Positions 44,204 through 53,528 of a stretch of DNA of 64,000 bases are shown piece by piece. Within the stretch, counting starts at the first letter, position 1. Each line of letters opens with the position of its first letter. The notes below the pieces were generated by a model. The model searched no databases. It was not told the DNA's origin and saw nothing but the letters and a program-made list of their open reading frames with translations. The stretch lies in contig JBBRNO010000007.1 of the NCBI GenBank assembly GCA_038230275.1, positions 1 through 64,000 of the forward strand, read 5' to 3'. A program made the position numbers and the translations under genes. The stretch comes from JANXXV01 sp038230275. GTDB taxonomy: Bacteria; Acidobacteriota; Terriglobia; Bryobacterales; Bryobacteraceae.

Positions 44204-44914
44204 TCAGGCGCGGCCGGTCAACAGGGGGTCGCGAACGCGGGCGGCTCTCTTGACCAGCGGCTCATTCAGAAAAGTCACGAAAGGAATCAGCAGCCGGATT
44301 CTTTTGAGCACTTCTGGAACGAAGGCGTCGGTGATCGCCAGTTGTGGATCGAGCGCGGTCCGCAGCAGCCATTGTTTACGCTTCAACAATTCCACCGCTT
44401 GGTGATCGGCTGCGAAGCCTTTCGGGGCACGTTGCAGCAAGTCTCCACGAAGATCTCCGAAGCATTCCCGCAAGGCTTTCGCCTTCAGAATTTTCGTCAA
44501 GCGCGCGTGATCTTCCGCGATATGCTGGCGCAGGGCAAGCAGTTCCGGCGGCGTGGGCATATAGGAGCCTGCGGCCACCACTGCCTCGGCCGCGGATAGC
44601 GAAATGTAGAGCACCGCGCCACCTTTCCGATCGGCCCGCTGCTGCCAGAACAGAGCTGACGTGTTTGTTTTGTATGGCGTCTTATCGTGCGCAAACCGGG
44701 TGTCGCGATACATGCGAAATAGGGCTTTCTTGGGCTCGGTGACGAAGGCCGGCGCGGTTGCAGCCAATTCCCGATTCACGGATTCGATCAATTCGAGCAT
44801 CGGCGCCTTGACGTGCTCCTCATATAAGGGCTTGCGCGGCTGGAACCAATCCCGGTCGTTATGCTTCTTGAGATCGCGTAGGAATTTCAACGACTGCGCT
44901 GAGAACAGGGGCAT
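44204..44914 (-). CDS. DUF2461-family protein
   Basis: This 236-residue protein has the DUF2461/TIGR02453 pattern: SLKFLRDLKKHNDRDWFQPRK at the N-terminus, FRMYRDTRFAHDKTPYKTN, AAGSYMPTPPELLALRQHI and GFAADHQAVELLKRKQWLL. Its role is unknown. ATG 44914 is chosen; the open frame extends far upstream only because it runs antisense to the dehydratase gene. It is convergent with the stress operon. Confidence 0.9.
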   Translation of the reverse strand: MPLFSAQSLKFLRDLKKHNDRDWFQPRKPLYEEHVKAPMLELIESVNRELAATAPAFVTEPKKALFRMYRDTRFAHDKTPYKTNTSALFWQQRADRKGGAVLYISLSAAEAVVAAGSYMPTPPELLALRQHIAEDHARLTKILKAKALRECFGDLRGDLLQRAPKGFAADHQAVELLKRKQWLLRTALDPQLAITDAFVPEVLKRIRLLIPFVTFLNEPLVKRAARVRDPLLTGRA

Positions 44915-44962
44915 CTCTCTATTTTGTGACAAGACACCTTTCGGTCTGATAGAGTTTTTTTC

Positions 44963-46204
44963 ATGAGTATGAAACCCAGCCGCCGATCCGTGGTGGCCAG
45001 CATTTTCACCGGTGCGGGCATGACCGCATTCGCACCAGCGGAGGCGCTTGCCCAAGCGAAAGGCAATAACGCACCAATCACTCCGAAAGAGAAGCTCACC
45101 ATCACCAAGCTGGAGACAATTCTGGTGAAGCCGCGGTGGATGTTCTTGAAGATTCACACCAACGTGGGCATCGTCGGACTGGGCGAACCGATTACAGAAG
45201 GCCGCGCGCTCACGTGCCAGACGGCCGTCAAGGAAATTGAACCGTATTTGATTGGCAAAGATCCTCGCATGGTGACGCATCACTGGCAGGCCATTTACCG
45301 TCACGCGTTCTACCGCGGCGGGCCCATCCTCACCAGCGCGCTGAGCGGAATCGACCAGGCGTTGTGGGATATCAAAGGGAAAGCGCTGGGCGTTCCGGTG
45401 TACGAATTGTTGGGTGGGCCCACACGCAATAAGGTTCGGGTTTACTCGCACGCGAACTCTCCGGAGCAGATCAAGGCGGACATGGCCAAAGGCTTTTCGG
45501 CATTCAAGACCGGGCCTGCCAAGTTGAACAGCAAGCCTGCGCACTACATTGAAACTCCGAAGGCAGTGCAATATGCCGTGGAGCGATTCGCGGAGCTGCG
45601 GAAGGCGGCCGGAGATGAGTGCGATATCGCCATCGACTTTCACGGCGCCATCAGTCCGGCCACGGCGAAATTGCTGATCAAGGGCCTGGAACCCTACAGT
45701 CCAATGTTCGTGGAAGAGCCCTGCCAGGCACAAAATCACGATGTGATGGCGGAGATTGCCCGAGGCACTCATCTTCCCATCGCCACCGGGGAGCGGGTGT
45801 TCACCAAGTGGGGCTTCCGTGAGGTGCTGGAGAAGAAGGCCGCGGTTGTTTTGCAGCCTGATCTCTGCCACGCGGGCGGCATCACGGAAGTCCGTTTGAT
45901 TGCCGGTATGGCCGAAGCGTATTACGCAACGGTGGCGCCACACAACCCGCTTGGTCCCATCTCCCTGGCCGCTGGCGTGCAGATTGCCGCGTCCATTCCG
46001 AATTTCCTCTGCCAGGAACAGGTAAGCCTGGGTGAAGGGTATATCAAGCATCCATTCACGGTGAGCAATGGTTACCTGGCGCTGCCCACCGGGCCGGGGC
46101 TGGGCATTGAATTGGACGAGAACGCGATGGCGGATAAGATTGGCCACGATTGGAAGAATCAGGAAGCGTACGATGCCGACGATGGCAGCGTAGTGGACTG
46201 GTAA
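44963..46204 (+). CDS. Tat-exported galactonate dehydratase-like enzyme
   Basis: This 413-residue enolase-superfamily protein has an N-terminal twin-arginine signal (PSRRSVVASIFTGAGM). Galactonate dehydratase (DgoD) features follow: FLKIHTNVGIVGLGEP, SGIDQALWDIKGKALGVPVYELLGG, metal ligands in AIDFHGAIS and FVEEPCQAQN, ATGERVFTKWGF and APHNPLGPISLA. It would convert D-galactonate to 2-keto-3-deoxy-galactonate, the substrate class of the aldolase encoded 49 nt downstream after phosphorylation. A signal peptide is unusual for this normally cytoplasmic enzyme. Confidence 0.9.
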   Translation: MSMKPSRRSVVASIFTGAGMTAFAPAEALAQAKGNNAPITPKEKLTITKLETILVKPRWMFLKIHTNVGIVGLGEPITEGRALTCQTAVKEIEPYLIGKDPRMVTHHWQAIYRHAFYRGGPILTSALSGIDQALWDIKGKALGVPVYELLGGPTRNKVRVYSHANSPEQIKADMAKGFSAFKTGPAKLNSKPAHYIETPKAVQYAVERFAELRKAAGDECDIAIDFHGAISPATAKLLIKGLEPYSPMFVEEPCQAQNHDVMAEIARGTHLPIATGERVFTKWGFREVLEKKAAVVLQPDLCHAGGITEVRLIAGMAEAYYATVAPHNPLGPISLAAGVQIAASIPNFLCQEQVSLGEGYIKHPFTVSNGYLALPTGPGLGIELDENAMADKIGHDWKNQEAYDADDGSVVDW

Positions 46205-46233
46205 TGCGGACTGGTAACGCGGACTGGTAGAGT
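46195..46233. repeat. Three tandem 13-bp units at the dehydratase stop
   Basis: The unit GGACTGGTAA-NGC occurs three times in a row with few changes. The first copy encodes the final Asp-Trp and the stop of the dehydratase; the other two repeat it out of frame. This looks like slipped-strand duplication at a gene end. Confidence 0.75.
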
Positions 46234-46253
46234 CCATTGGTAAGATCAAAGCG

Positions 46254-46916
46254 ATGAGTCAAAAGTCTATTCTTTCCAGGATCGTTGAGATTGGCGTGGT
46301 GCCGGTGGTGCGCACTACTTCAGCCGAGGCGGCGATCCGGTCTATTGAAGCCATCTATCGCGGTGGCATCCTTTCCGCCGAGATTACGATGACGGTGCCC
46401 GGCGCGATTCGGGCCTTGGAGAAGATTGCCGATCAGTTCGGCGATAAGATCATCCTGGGCGCCGGAACGGTTCTGGATCCTGAGACGGCACGGGCCTGCA
46501 TGTTGGCCGGTGCGCAGTTTTTTGTCACGCCCAGTCTCAATCTGGCCACCATTGAAATGGCGAAACGTTATTCCAAGGCGATCTTCCCCGGGGCGCTGAC
46601 GCCTACTGAAGTGCTGGCAGCCTGGCAGGCGGGCGCGGATGCGGTGAAGGTGTTTCCCTGCGGCGCCGTGGGCGGGCCGAAGTACATCAAGGCGCTGCGT
46701 GGACCATTTCCGCAGATCGAGATGATTCCCACCGGCGGGGTAAATCTGGAGACTGCCGGCGAATTCCTGAAGGCTGGCGCGTGCGCGGTGGCCGTGGGTG
46801 CCGAATTGATTGACCCGCAGAGTGTCAAGGAAGGCAAGTTCGACCTGTTCGAGGAACGGGCGAAGCAATATCTGGCGGCAATCCGGAAGGCTAGGACGGA
46901 GATCAGCGCCGGGTAA
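46254..46916 (+). CDS. KDPG/KDPGal aldolase-family protein
   Basis: This 220-residue class I aldolase has VVPVVRTTSAEAAIRSIEAI, the catalytic glutamate in SAEITMTVPGAI, GAGTVLDPETARACMLAGAQ, the Schiff-base lysine in AVKVFPCGAVGGPKY and IPTGGVNLETAGEFL. It cleaves 2-keto-3-deoxy-6-phospho-sugar acids to pyruvate and glyceraldehyde-3-phosphate. Its place after a galactonate dehydratase gene suggests the De Ley-Doudoroff route for galactonate; no 2-keto-3-deoxy-galactonate kinase is next to it. Confidence 0.92.
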   Translation: MSQKSILSRIVEIGVVPVVRTTSAEAAIRSIEAIYRGGILSAEITMTVPGAIRALEKIADQFGDKIILGAGTVLDPETARACMLAGAQFFVTPSLNLATIEMAKRYSKAIFPGALTPTEVLAAWQAGADAVKVFPCGAVGGPKYIKALRGPFPQIEMIPTGGVNLETAGEFLKAGACAVAVGAELIDPQSVKEGKFDLFEERAKQYLAAIRKARTEISAG

Positions 46917-46939
46917 GCTGGTACACTTTAGGATCAGTT

Positions 46940-47110
46940 ATGGCGCTCAGCAAAGATCTTCTGGAAATACTGGTGTGCCCGCTCTGCAAAGCTTCGCTCG
47001 ACTTGAAGCCAGACGAGAGCGGGCTGAAATGCACGCAGTGCAAGCGAGTTTACCCGATCCGGGACGACATCCCGGTGATGTTGATCGACGAAGCAAAGAT
47101 CGAAGAGTAA
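46940..47110 (+). CDS. Trm112-family zinc-ribbon protein
   Basis: This 56-residue protein has LLEILVCPLCKASLDLKPDE, GLKCTQCKRVYPIRDDIPVM and ends IDEAKIEE, the complete YcaR/Trm112 pattern with two CxxC pairs binding zinc. Such proteins act as small partners or activators of methyltransferases or glycosyltransferases. It lies 15 nt upstream of a glycosyltransferase 9 gene and seems to open the long run to holB. Confidence 0.9.
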   Translation: MALSKDLLEILVCPLCKASLDLKPDESGLKCTQCKRVYPIRDDIPVMLIDEAKIEE

Positions 47111-47125
47111 CTGGAAAGCCGGGGC

Positions 47126-48034
47126 ATGGAAAATGCGCTTGAGCGGCTCGCTTCCGGATCGCGGGTGGCTGTCATCCGGCTGCGTTCCCTGGGCGACTGT
47201 GTACTCACCACGCCGGCACTGGCGATTCTGAAACAGAGCCGGCCCGATCTGCAAGTGGCCGTGGTGGCAGAGGACCGGTTCGCCGCGGTATTCGATGGCA
47301 ATCCCGATGTACAGGCTATTCTGCCGCCGGCGGTGAAGGCATTGGCACGCTGGCGCGCGGACCTGTGTATTAATCTGCACGGCGGCACGCGAAGCATGGT
47401 GTTGACCGCCGGGTCGGCTGCCAGGATGAGGGCGGGCTTCGCACACTTTCGCGGAGCGGGAATCTACAATCTGCGTATTCCCACGGCGCAGGAAATTCTT
47501 GGTGTCACCCGCAAAGTGCATACGGCGGAACATTTGGCTTCGGCCATGTTTTGCCTTGGCGCTGCCGTTCAGCCCATCCCGAGGGCCAAGCTATTCGCTC
47601 CCAGGCGCGAAGCGAGATCGCCGTACGCGGTGATTCATCCAGTGGCGTCCAGCGCGGAGAAAACCTGGGCCGCGGAAAAGTTTCGGCTGGTGGCCCAGCA
47701 TCTTCGCGACAATCATCTGGAACCGATTTTCATTGCCGGACCCGGCGAAGATTTATCGGCGTTTGGCGAATTCCAATGCCTTGCGGGTGCGCCGCTTAGC
47801 GAAACAAAATCGCTGCTGGCCTCAGCTAGCCTGTTCGTTGGCAACGATAGCGGACCTGCCCACATGGCCGCGGCGTTCGGTGTTCCCGTAGCTGTGCTGT
47901 ACGGTGCGTCGGATCCAGTGGTTTGGGCGCCATGGCAAGTGGAATGCAAGGTTCTCACTGGGAACAATTCGATTGCCGGAATTGAAGCCGCGCAAGTGAT
48001 TGAGGCGATCGACGAATTGCGGGTACGCCGATGA
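47126..48034 (+). CDS. Glycosyltransferase family 9 (heptosyltransferase-like)
   Basis: This 302-residue GT9 protein has VAVIRLRSLGDCVLTTPAL near the start, INLHGGTRS, VIHPVASSAEKTWAAEKF, FIAGPGEDL and FVGNDSGPAHMAAAFGVPVAVLYG. Members transfer heptose in the lipopolysaccharide core, which fits the MsbA-like exporter gene overlapping by 4 bp downstream. The exact sugar cannot be given. Confidence 0.9.
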   Translation: MENALERLASGSRVAVIRLRSLGDCVLTTPALAILKQSRPDLQVAVVAEDRFAAVFDGNPDVQAILPPAVKALARWRADLCINLHGGTRSMVLTAGSAARMRAGFAHFRGAGIYNLRIPTAQEILGVTRKVHTAEHLASAMFCLGAAVQPIPRAKLFAPRREARSPYAVIHPVASSAEKTWAAEKFRLVAQHLRDNHLEPIFIAGPGEDLSAFGEFQCLAGAPLSETKSLLASASLFVGNDSGPAHMAAAFGVPVAVLYGASDPVVWAPWQVECKVLTGNNSIAGIEAAQVIEAIDELRVRR

Positions 48035-49860
48035 AGAAACTGACGCGGCTGCTGCGATTTGTTCGTCCCTACTGGTCTCCACTGGCGATGTCCGTCATCC
48101 TGATGGCAATCGCCGGGGCAGCTCATGCGATGATCGCGCTGCTGATTCGCCCGGTGTTTGACCGCGTGCTGAACCGCGACGCGCCGGATGCGCCGCTCGA
48201 GTTGTTCAAGATTCCATTCACGGGCGAACCGTTCTATCTGCAAAGCGTCGTACCGGCGTCCATTCACAACGTGTGGACGATGGTGGCACTGGCGATTCTG
48301 GCGGTCTTTCTGATCAAGGGATTGTCGGATTATTTCGGCAATTACATGGTCAGCTATGTGGGTGTTTCCGCGGTGACGGACATTCGCCAGACGGTCTTCG
48401 ATAAAGTGCTACGCCAGGATGCCCAGTTTTTTGAGACGCAGTCCACCGGACGGATTATGTCGTCGGTGATGAGCGATATCGAAAAAATTCAAGTGGCCAC
48501 CTCCAGCATGTTGGCCGACTGGCTGCGGCAAACCTTCGTCGTCATCGGTCTGGTGTACGTGCTGATGCAAAACGATTGGCGGCTGGCGCTGGTGAGTATC
48601 ACCGTGCTGCCCATCGTGCTGGTGCCCACCGTGCGTCTGGGCCGCCGCATCCGGCGCACCACGCGAAAGGCGCAGGACAACGCCGCGGAACTGAACGAAA
48701 TTCTACAAGAGACGATCAGCGGCCAGCAGATCGTGAAATCTTTTGGCACCGAAGCGCATGAGTCCCAGCGATTCCGCAGCGCAGCGCACCGTCTGCGGTC
48801 GGCCAATTTACGCTATGTGGCGCAGCAGGCCATCTCATCGCCATTGATCGAATTCTTCGGTGCCCTCACAATTGTCGGGTTGCTGACCTACGCGCGGACG
48901 CAGATTGTCAATGGCGGTATGTCGGCGGGCGAATTTACCAGTTTCGTGATTGCCTTGCTGATGCTGTATGAACCGGTGAAACGTCTGACTGGTATTCATA
49001 ACATTTTCCAACAAGCAATAGGCGCGTCACAAAAGGTCTTCGAGTATCTGGATCGGGAAATTGAGATTACCGATAAGCCGAATGCGGTGAAACTGGAATC
49101 GTTCCGAACCTCGATTGAATTCGACAACATCACCTTTCGGTATCCGAATTCGCCGGGCGGGTTTCTGCTGAACGGAATCGAACTGCGCGTGAATGCGGGC
49201 GAAGTAGTGGCGCTGGTTGGGCCGAGCGGCGGCGGTAAAACGACGCTAGCGAACCTGGTGCCGAGATTCTACGATGTAGCCTCCGGCGCGGTGAAGATCG
49301 ATGGCCATGACGTTCGCGACGTGCGTCTGGCGTCGCTGCGCGAACAGATCGGCATGGTGGCGCAGGATACCTTTCTGTTCAACGACACGGTGGCAAACAA
49401 TATCCGCTACGGCAAGCAGCACGCCACCATGGAAGAAGTGAACCAGGCGGCACGGAACGCGCTGGCGGAAGAGTTCATCGCACGGCTGCCGCAGGGCTAT
49501 GACACGATGATCGGGGAACGGGGCGCCAAGCTTAGCGGAGGCCAGCGGCAGCGCATCGCCATCGCGCGTGCGTTGCTGAAGAACGCGCCTATTCTGATTC
49601 TGGACGAAGCCACTTCGCACCTGGATACGGAGTCGGAAATACTGGTGCAACGGGCGCTGGCGAATCTGATAGAAGACCGGACGGTGATCGTGATTGCCCA
49701 TCGTTTATCCACCATCCGGCGGGCTGATAAGATCGTGGTGCTTGACCGGGGCCGCATCTCAGAAGTTGGAACTCACGAAGACTTGATCAATCACGGCGGC
49801 ATTTACCAGCGGCTGCACGAATTGCAATTCCTGGAAACAGACCCGGTGCCGAATTCATGA
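48031..49860 (+). CDS. msbA: MsbA-like lipid A export ABC transporter
   Basis: This 609-residue protein is a fused permease-ATPase: six transmembrane segments in residues 1-320 (LAMSVILMAIAGAAHAMIALL, VALAILAVFLIKGLSDYFG, and others), then an ABC domain with Walker A GPSGGGKTT, LSGGQRQRIAIARALL, Walker B ILILDEAT and the switch histidine IAHRLSTI. It should flip lipid A-core across the inner membrane. It overlaps both neighbours by 4 bp. Confidence 0.92.
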   Translation: MKKLTRLLRFVRPYWSPLAMSVILMAIAGAAHAMIALLIRPVFDRVLNRDAPDAPLELFKIPFTGEPFYLQSVVPASIHNVWTMVALAILAVFLIKGLSDYFGNYMVSYVGVSAVTDIRQTVFDKVLRQDAQFFETQSTGRIMSSVMSDIEKIQVATSSMLADWLRQTFVVIGLVYVLMQNDWRLALVSITVLPIVLVPTVRLGRRIRRTTRKAQDNAAELNEILQETISGQQIVKSFGTEAHESQRFRSAAHRLRSANLRYVAQQAISSPLIEFFGALTIVGLLTYARTQIVNGGMSAGEFTSFVIALLMLYEPVKRLTGIHNIFQQAIGASQKVFEYLDREIEITDKPNAVKLESFRTSIEFDNITFRYPNSPGGFLLNGIELRVNAGEVVALVGPSGGGKTTLANLVPRFYDVASGAVKIDGHDVRDVRLASLREQIGMVAQDTFLFNDTVANNIRYGKQHATMEEVNQAARNALAEEFIARLPQGYDTMIGERGAKLSGGQRQRIAIARALLKNAPILILDEATSHLDTESEILVQRALANLIEDRTVIVIAHRLSTIRRADKIVVLDRGRISEVGTHEDLINHGGIYQRLHELQFLETDPVPNS

Positions 49861-50759
49861 GTCAATCCACTGTGCGCAGCATGACCGGGTTTGCCCGGGT
49901 GAAAAAGACCATTCACGGGATCGACGCCGTGGTGAGCCTGAAGAGCGTGAATCATCGCGGCCTGGACCTGCATTTCCACATGAGTTCCGATCTGGACCCG
50001 TTTGAAGCGGCCATCCGCGCGGTGGTGAAGCGGCACGTGGGACGGGGGCACCTGGACCTTCGGATATCGTTGGCCAAGGCGGGCGGGCCGGTGGTAATGG
50101 ATGTGGATAGCGTGCGGTTGGACAACTATCTGGCGGCGTTCCGGAAGGCGGCGGCGCTGCACCAATTACGAAACGAACCCAATTTGAACGACGCGCTGCG
50201 CATTCCCGGAATGCTTCGAGAGGCCGGAGAACTGGAGCTGAGCCCGGATTTCGAAGCGCCGCTGGTGGCGGCGATAGAAGAAGCGCTGGCGGTTCTGAAT
50301 CAGTTTCGCGCCAGAGAGGGCGCCGACCTGGCTAAGGTAATGCTGGAAAGGAACACCGCGATTCTGGAAGCAGCACACAGCATGGAGCAAATTCGCAGCC
50401 GCGCGGTGGAAGCTTTCCACACTCGATTGAAAGACCGGCTGGCCGAACTGCTGGGCGGCGCGGGCCTGGATCCGCAGCGCCTGGCGCAGGAAGCGGCGCT
50501 GCTGGCCGATCGCAGCGACATCGGCGAAGAAATCGCACGGCTCAAGATTCACGCCGTGCAACTGGCGGAGATTTTGGGGAAGGAAAGCGACGCGGGCAAA
50601 AAGATCGATTTCCTGTTGCAGGAAATGAACCGCGAAACGAACACCATCCTCTCCAAGACCTCTGGAATTGGCGAGGGGGGGCTGGGGATTACCGAACTGG
50701 CGCTAGCCGCCAAATCCGATATCGAGAAGATCCGGGAACAGGCGCTAAATATCGAATGA
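49857..50759 (+). CDS. YicC-family protein
   Basis: This 300-residue protein has VRSMTGFARVKKTI at the N-terminus, LKSVNHRGLDLHFHM, VKRHVGRGHLDLRISL, EAALLADRSDIGEEIARLKIH and the C-terminal GKKIDFLLQEMNRETNTILSK. YicC proteins are reported endoribonucleases or RNA-degradation adaptors and sit near gmk in many bacteria, as here (4-bp overlap). Confidence 0.93.
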   Translation: MSQSTVRSMTGFARVKKTIHGIDAVVSLKSVNHRGLDLHFHMSSDLDPFEAAIRAVVKRHVGRGHLDLRISLAKAGGPVVMDVDSVRLDNYLAAFRKAAALHQLRNEPNLNDALRIPGMLREAGELELSPDFEAPLVAAIEEALAVLNQFRAREGADLAKVMLERNTAILEAAHSMEQIRSRAVEAFHTRLKDRLAELLGGAGLDPQRLAQEAALLADRSDIGEEIARLKIHAVQLAEILGKESDAGKKIDFLLQEMNRETNTILSKTSGIGEGGLGITELALAAKSDIEKIREQALNIE

Positions 50760-51361
50760 CCTCAGTTTTTATCATTTCCGCGCCGTCGGGATCCGGCAAA
50801 TCGACACTCGTCGGACGGCTTCTGGCCTCAGACCCCAACCTGCTGTTTTCCGTGTCGTACACCACGCGGAAACCGCGCGGTGCCGAAGTGGACGGCCAGA
50901 GCTACCACTTCATCAGCCGTGAGGACTTCGAGACGCGGATCCGCCGCGGCGAATTTCTGGAACATGCCGAGGTTTTCGGCAATTACTACGGGACGCACCG
51001 GGGGATTCTGGAGCGGGCCATATCGGAGCACAAAGATCTGGTACTCGACATCGACGTTCAAGGTGCGAGACAATTGAAGGAGTCGATCAAGGATGCTATC
51101 AGCATTTTCATCCTTGCCCCTTCCAGAGAGATTTTGGAGCGCCGTTTACGGGCGCGCTCGGAAGACGCCGAGACGGTGATTCAACGCCGTTTGCGGGAAG
51201 CTGCCGATGAGATTCGGAGTTACACCAGCTATGATTATGTGCTGGTTAATGACGATCTGGAGCGGAGTGTGGACACGCTGGCCTCGATTGTGAAGGCGGA
51301 ACGGGTGCGGCGCAGAAAAGTAGAAGATCAGGTGCGGTCGATTTTAGCTTCATTTCAGTAG
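50756..51361 (+). CDS. gmk: Guanylate kinase
   Basis: This 201-residue enzyme has P-loop SAPSGSGKSTLVGRLL, the GMP-binding SVSYTTRKPRGAEVDG and FISREDFETRIRRGEFLEHA, DIDVQGARQLKES and the ARSEDAETVIQRRL lid. It phosphorylates GMP to GDP. It overlaps yicC by 4 bp. Confidence 0.96.
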   Translation: MTSVFIISAPSGSGKSTLVGRLLASDPNLLFSVSYTTRKPRGAEVDGQSYHFISREDFETRIRRGEFLEHAEVFGNYYGTHRGILERAISEHKDLVLDIDVQGARQLKESIKDAISIFILAPSREILERRLRARSEDAETVIQRRLREAADEIRSYTSYDYVLVNDDLERSVDTLASIVKAERVRRRKVEDQVRSILASFQ

Positions 51362-51380
51362 GCAAGAGAGGGTTCAAAGT

Positions 51381-51620
51381 ATGTACGATCCATTACCGAA
51401 GAACGCGATGCACTCCATTCCGGACGACCCGGAAACCAGCACCTACCGGTTCATTATCGTGGCTGCCAAGCGCGCCCGGCAATTGCAGGGTGGAGCACGA
51501 TCGTTCCTGCCCAGCACTTCCAAGAAACCGACGGTTGCCGCCATGGAAGAAGTTCGCCGGGGCCTGGTGAAGTACGACGATCCGATCCGTGACGCCGCGA
51601 TTGCTCTGAAGAACGCCTAA
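51381..51620 (+). CDS. rpoZ: RNA polymerase omega subunit
   Basis: This 79-residue protein contains the omega core: YRFIIVAAKRARQLQGGAR, then KKPTVAAMEEVRRGLVKYD. Omega helps assemble RNA polymerase and is often encoded after gmk, as here (19-nt gap). The N-terminal 20 residues are a short extension. Confidence 0.9.
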   Translation: MYDPLPKNAMHSIPDDPETSTYRFIIVAAKRARQLQGGARSFLPSTSKKPTVAAMEEVRRGLVKYDDPIRDAAIALKNA

Positions 51621-51624
51621 ATTT

Positions 51625-52815
51625 ATGAAAGTGGTGCTCGGCGTTGGCGGCGGCATTGCAGCCTACAAGGCAGCCGAGCTTGCGCGCGTGCTGCAACAAC
51701 GCGGGTGCGCGGTGGAGGTGGTGATGACATCCGCCTCTCAGCAGTTCGTTCAACCTCTTACGTTCGCCTCTCTCACCGGGCGCAAAGTCATCACCGGGTT
51801 ATGGGCGTCGAATTCGTCCGCGGATACGCTTTCGAGTGCGGTGGAACACATCCGCGTGGCGCAGGATAACGACACCTTGGTGGTAGCTCCGGCCACAGCC
51901 GACCTTCTCGCTAAATTTGCGCACGGCCTGGCGGACGATTTTCTCTCCACGTTGTATCTGGCGTTCACCGGGCGGGTTGTGCTTGCACCGGCGATGAACA
52001 CGAACATGTGGAACCACCCGGCAACGCGCCAAAATATCGGCACTTTGCGTGGCCGCGGCCATTTGATTGTAGAGCCCGCGGAGGGCTTGCTTGCCTGCGG
52101 AACGACGGGTCCAGGCCGTTTGGCTGAACCGGATTGCATCGCCGATGCGGTGCTGAAAGTTCGCCGGGATCTGGACGGAGAAACGGTGATCGTGACGGCT
52201 GGTCCCACACAGGAACCGCTCGATCCAGTGCGCTATATTTCAAACCGGTCCAGTGGAAAGATGGGATACGCGATCGCGGAGGCCGGTGTTTCCAGGGGCG
52301 CGAAAGTGATCCTGATTTCCGGCCCGGTCCACTTGAACGCGCCTGCGGGAGTAACTCTAGTGCTAGTCAAGACGGCGCTTGAGATGCGTGACGCCGTGAT
52401 GCAGTACTTACCGCAATCGAGCATCGTAGTGAAAGCCGCCGCGGTGGCCGACTATCACCTGTCCGCGGTGCCAAATCAGAAAGTGAAGAAGACGGCAACG
52501 CGTTTTTCGCTGGAACTGGACCCCACGCCGGACATTCTGGCGGAAGTGGGCAAGAAGAAGACCGATCAGTTGCTAATCGGCTTTGCGGCTGAGACGCAGA
52601 ACCTGATCGAAGAGGCGCGGAGAAAGTTGAAGACCAAGAACTGCGACATGGTGGTTGCCAACCTGGTGAATCGTGAAAATCTGGGCTTCGAATCTGACGA
52701 TAATGAAGTGGTGTTAGTCACCAGGAAGGGCGAACCGGTGCATTTGGCGCGCGCATCCAAGCGCGAGATTGCCGATCAGATTTTCGATTACGCGCTGCTG
52801 CAACGGCTGTCATGA
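51625..52815 (+). CDS. coaBC: Bifunctional phosphopantothenoylcysteine decarboxylase/ligase
   Basis: This 396-residue CoaBC protein starts with the flavin-binding decarboxylase domain (VLGVGGGIAAYKAAELARVL, APATADLLAKFAHGLADDFL, APAMNTNMWNHPATRQN, catalytic cysteine in EGLLACGTTGPGRL). The ligase domain follows (VTAGPTQEPLDPVRYISNRS, KMGYAIAEA, AAVADYHLSA, ANLVNRENLGFESDDNEV). It makes phosphopantetheine for coenzyme A. It starts 4 nt after rpoZ and overlaps the glycosylase gene by 4 bp. Confidence 0.96.
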   Translation: MKVVLGVGGGIAAYKAAELARVLQQRGCAVEVVMTSASQQFVQPLTFASLTGRKVITGLWASNSSADTLSSAVEHIRVAQDNDTLVVAPATADLLAKFAHGLADDFLSTLYLAFTGRVVLAPAMNTNMWNHPATRQNIGTLRGRGHLIVEPAEGLLACGTTGPGRLAEPDCIADAVLKVRRDLDGETVIVTAGPTQEPLDPVRYISNRSSGKMGYAIAEAGVSRGAKVILISGPVHLNAPAGVTLVLVKTALEMRDAVMQYLPQSSIVVKAAAVADYHLSAVPNQKVKKTATRFSLELDPTPDILAEVGKKKTDQLLIGFAAETQNLIEEARRKLKTKNCDMVVANLVNRENLGFESDDNEVVLVTRKGEPVHLARASKREIADQIFDYALLQRLS

Positions 52816-53528
52816 ATCCCGGAGAACTTCGGCAATATCTGGAATTTTATAAGGACCTAGGGGTAAAGGATCTTTACGTCCAGAAGAAAGTGCCCGCCAT
52901 CGTGAAACCCATCGAACCTATAGTGCCCGTAGTGCTGCCCGGCCTGGCTCCGGAGAACGACACGTTGGTGAAAATCCGCGAAGACATCGGCGATTGCAAG
53001 CGCTGCCGTTTGTGCGAGGCGCGAAACAAGATCGTCTTCGGATCGGGCAATGAAGAGGCGCGTCTGGTGTTCGTGGGAGAAGGACCGGGGGCCGATGAGG
53101 ACGCGCAGGGAGTACCGTTTGTCGGGCGCGCCGGACAACTTCTTACGCAAATGATCGACGGCACGGCGAAGAAGGAAGGCATGACCATCACGCGGCAGGA
53201 CGTTTATATCTGTAACGTAGTGAAGTGCCGGCCACCGGAGAACCGCGCGCCACAGCCGGATGAGATGGAAATTTGCGGCCAGTTTCTGTTCCGGCAGCTC
53301 TCCGCCATCAAGCCGAAAGCGATTTGCGCGTTGGGGTCCACGGCGGCTAAGGCCGTTCTGGGAACGAAGGATGGCGTTACCAAACTGCGCGGGAAATGGC
53401 ACAAATGGCGCGACATTCCGGTGATGGTGACGTACCACCCGTCGTATCTGCTGCGGCCCTACAACCAGAATGCAAAGAAAGAGGCCTGGGAGGATCTAAA
53501 GGCCGTTCTGCACTATGTCTACGACTGA
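52812..53528 (+). CDS. Family 4/5-type uracil-DNA glycosylase
   Basis: This 238-residue protein has iron-sulfur cysteines (DCKRCRLCEARNKIVFGSGN and others), GEGPGADEDAQGVPFVGRAGQLL, YICNVVKCRPPENRAPQPDE, ALGSTAAKAVLG and MVTYHPSYLLR. It excises uracil from DNA. A perfect inverted repeat begins 2 nt after its stop, and the annotated tmk ATG lies inside its last codons. Confidence 0.93.
   Translation: MNPGELRQYLEFYKDLGVKDLYVQKKVPAIVKPIEPIVPVVLPGLAPENDTLVKIREDIGDCKRCRLCEARNKIVFGSGNEEARLVFVGEGPGADEDAQGVPFVGRAGQLLTQMIDGTAKKEGMTITRQDVYICNVVKCRPPENRAPQPDEMEICGQFLFRQLSAIKPKAICALGSTAAKAVLGTKDGVTKLRGKWHKWRDIPVMVTYHPSYLLRPYNQNAKKEAWEDLKAVLHYVYD

Noticed and set aside
44204..46249. Very long minus-strand frame of 681 codons
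   Set aside because: Only its last about 236 codons match DUF2461; the rest runs antisense through the dehydratase gene and has no domain or start signal.
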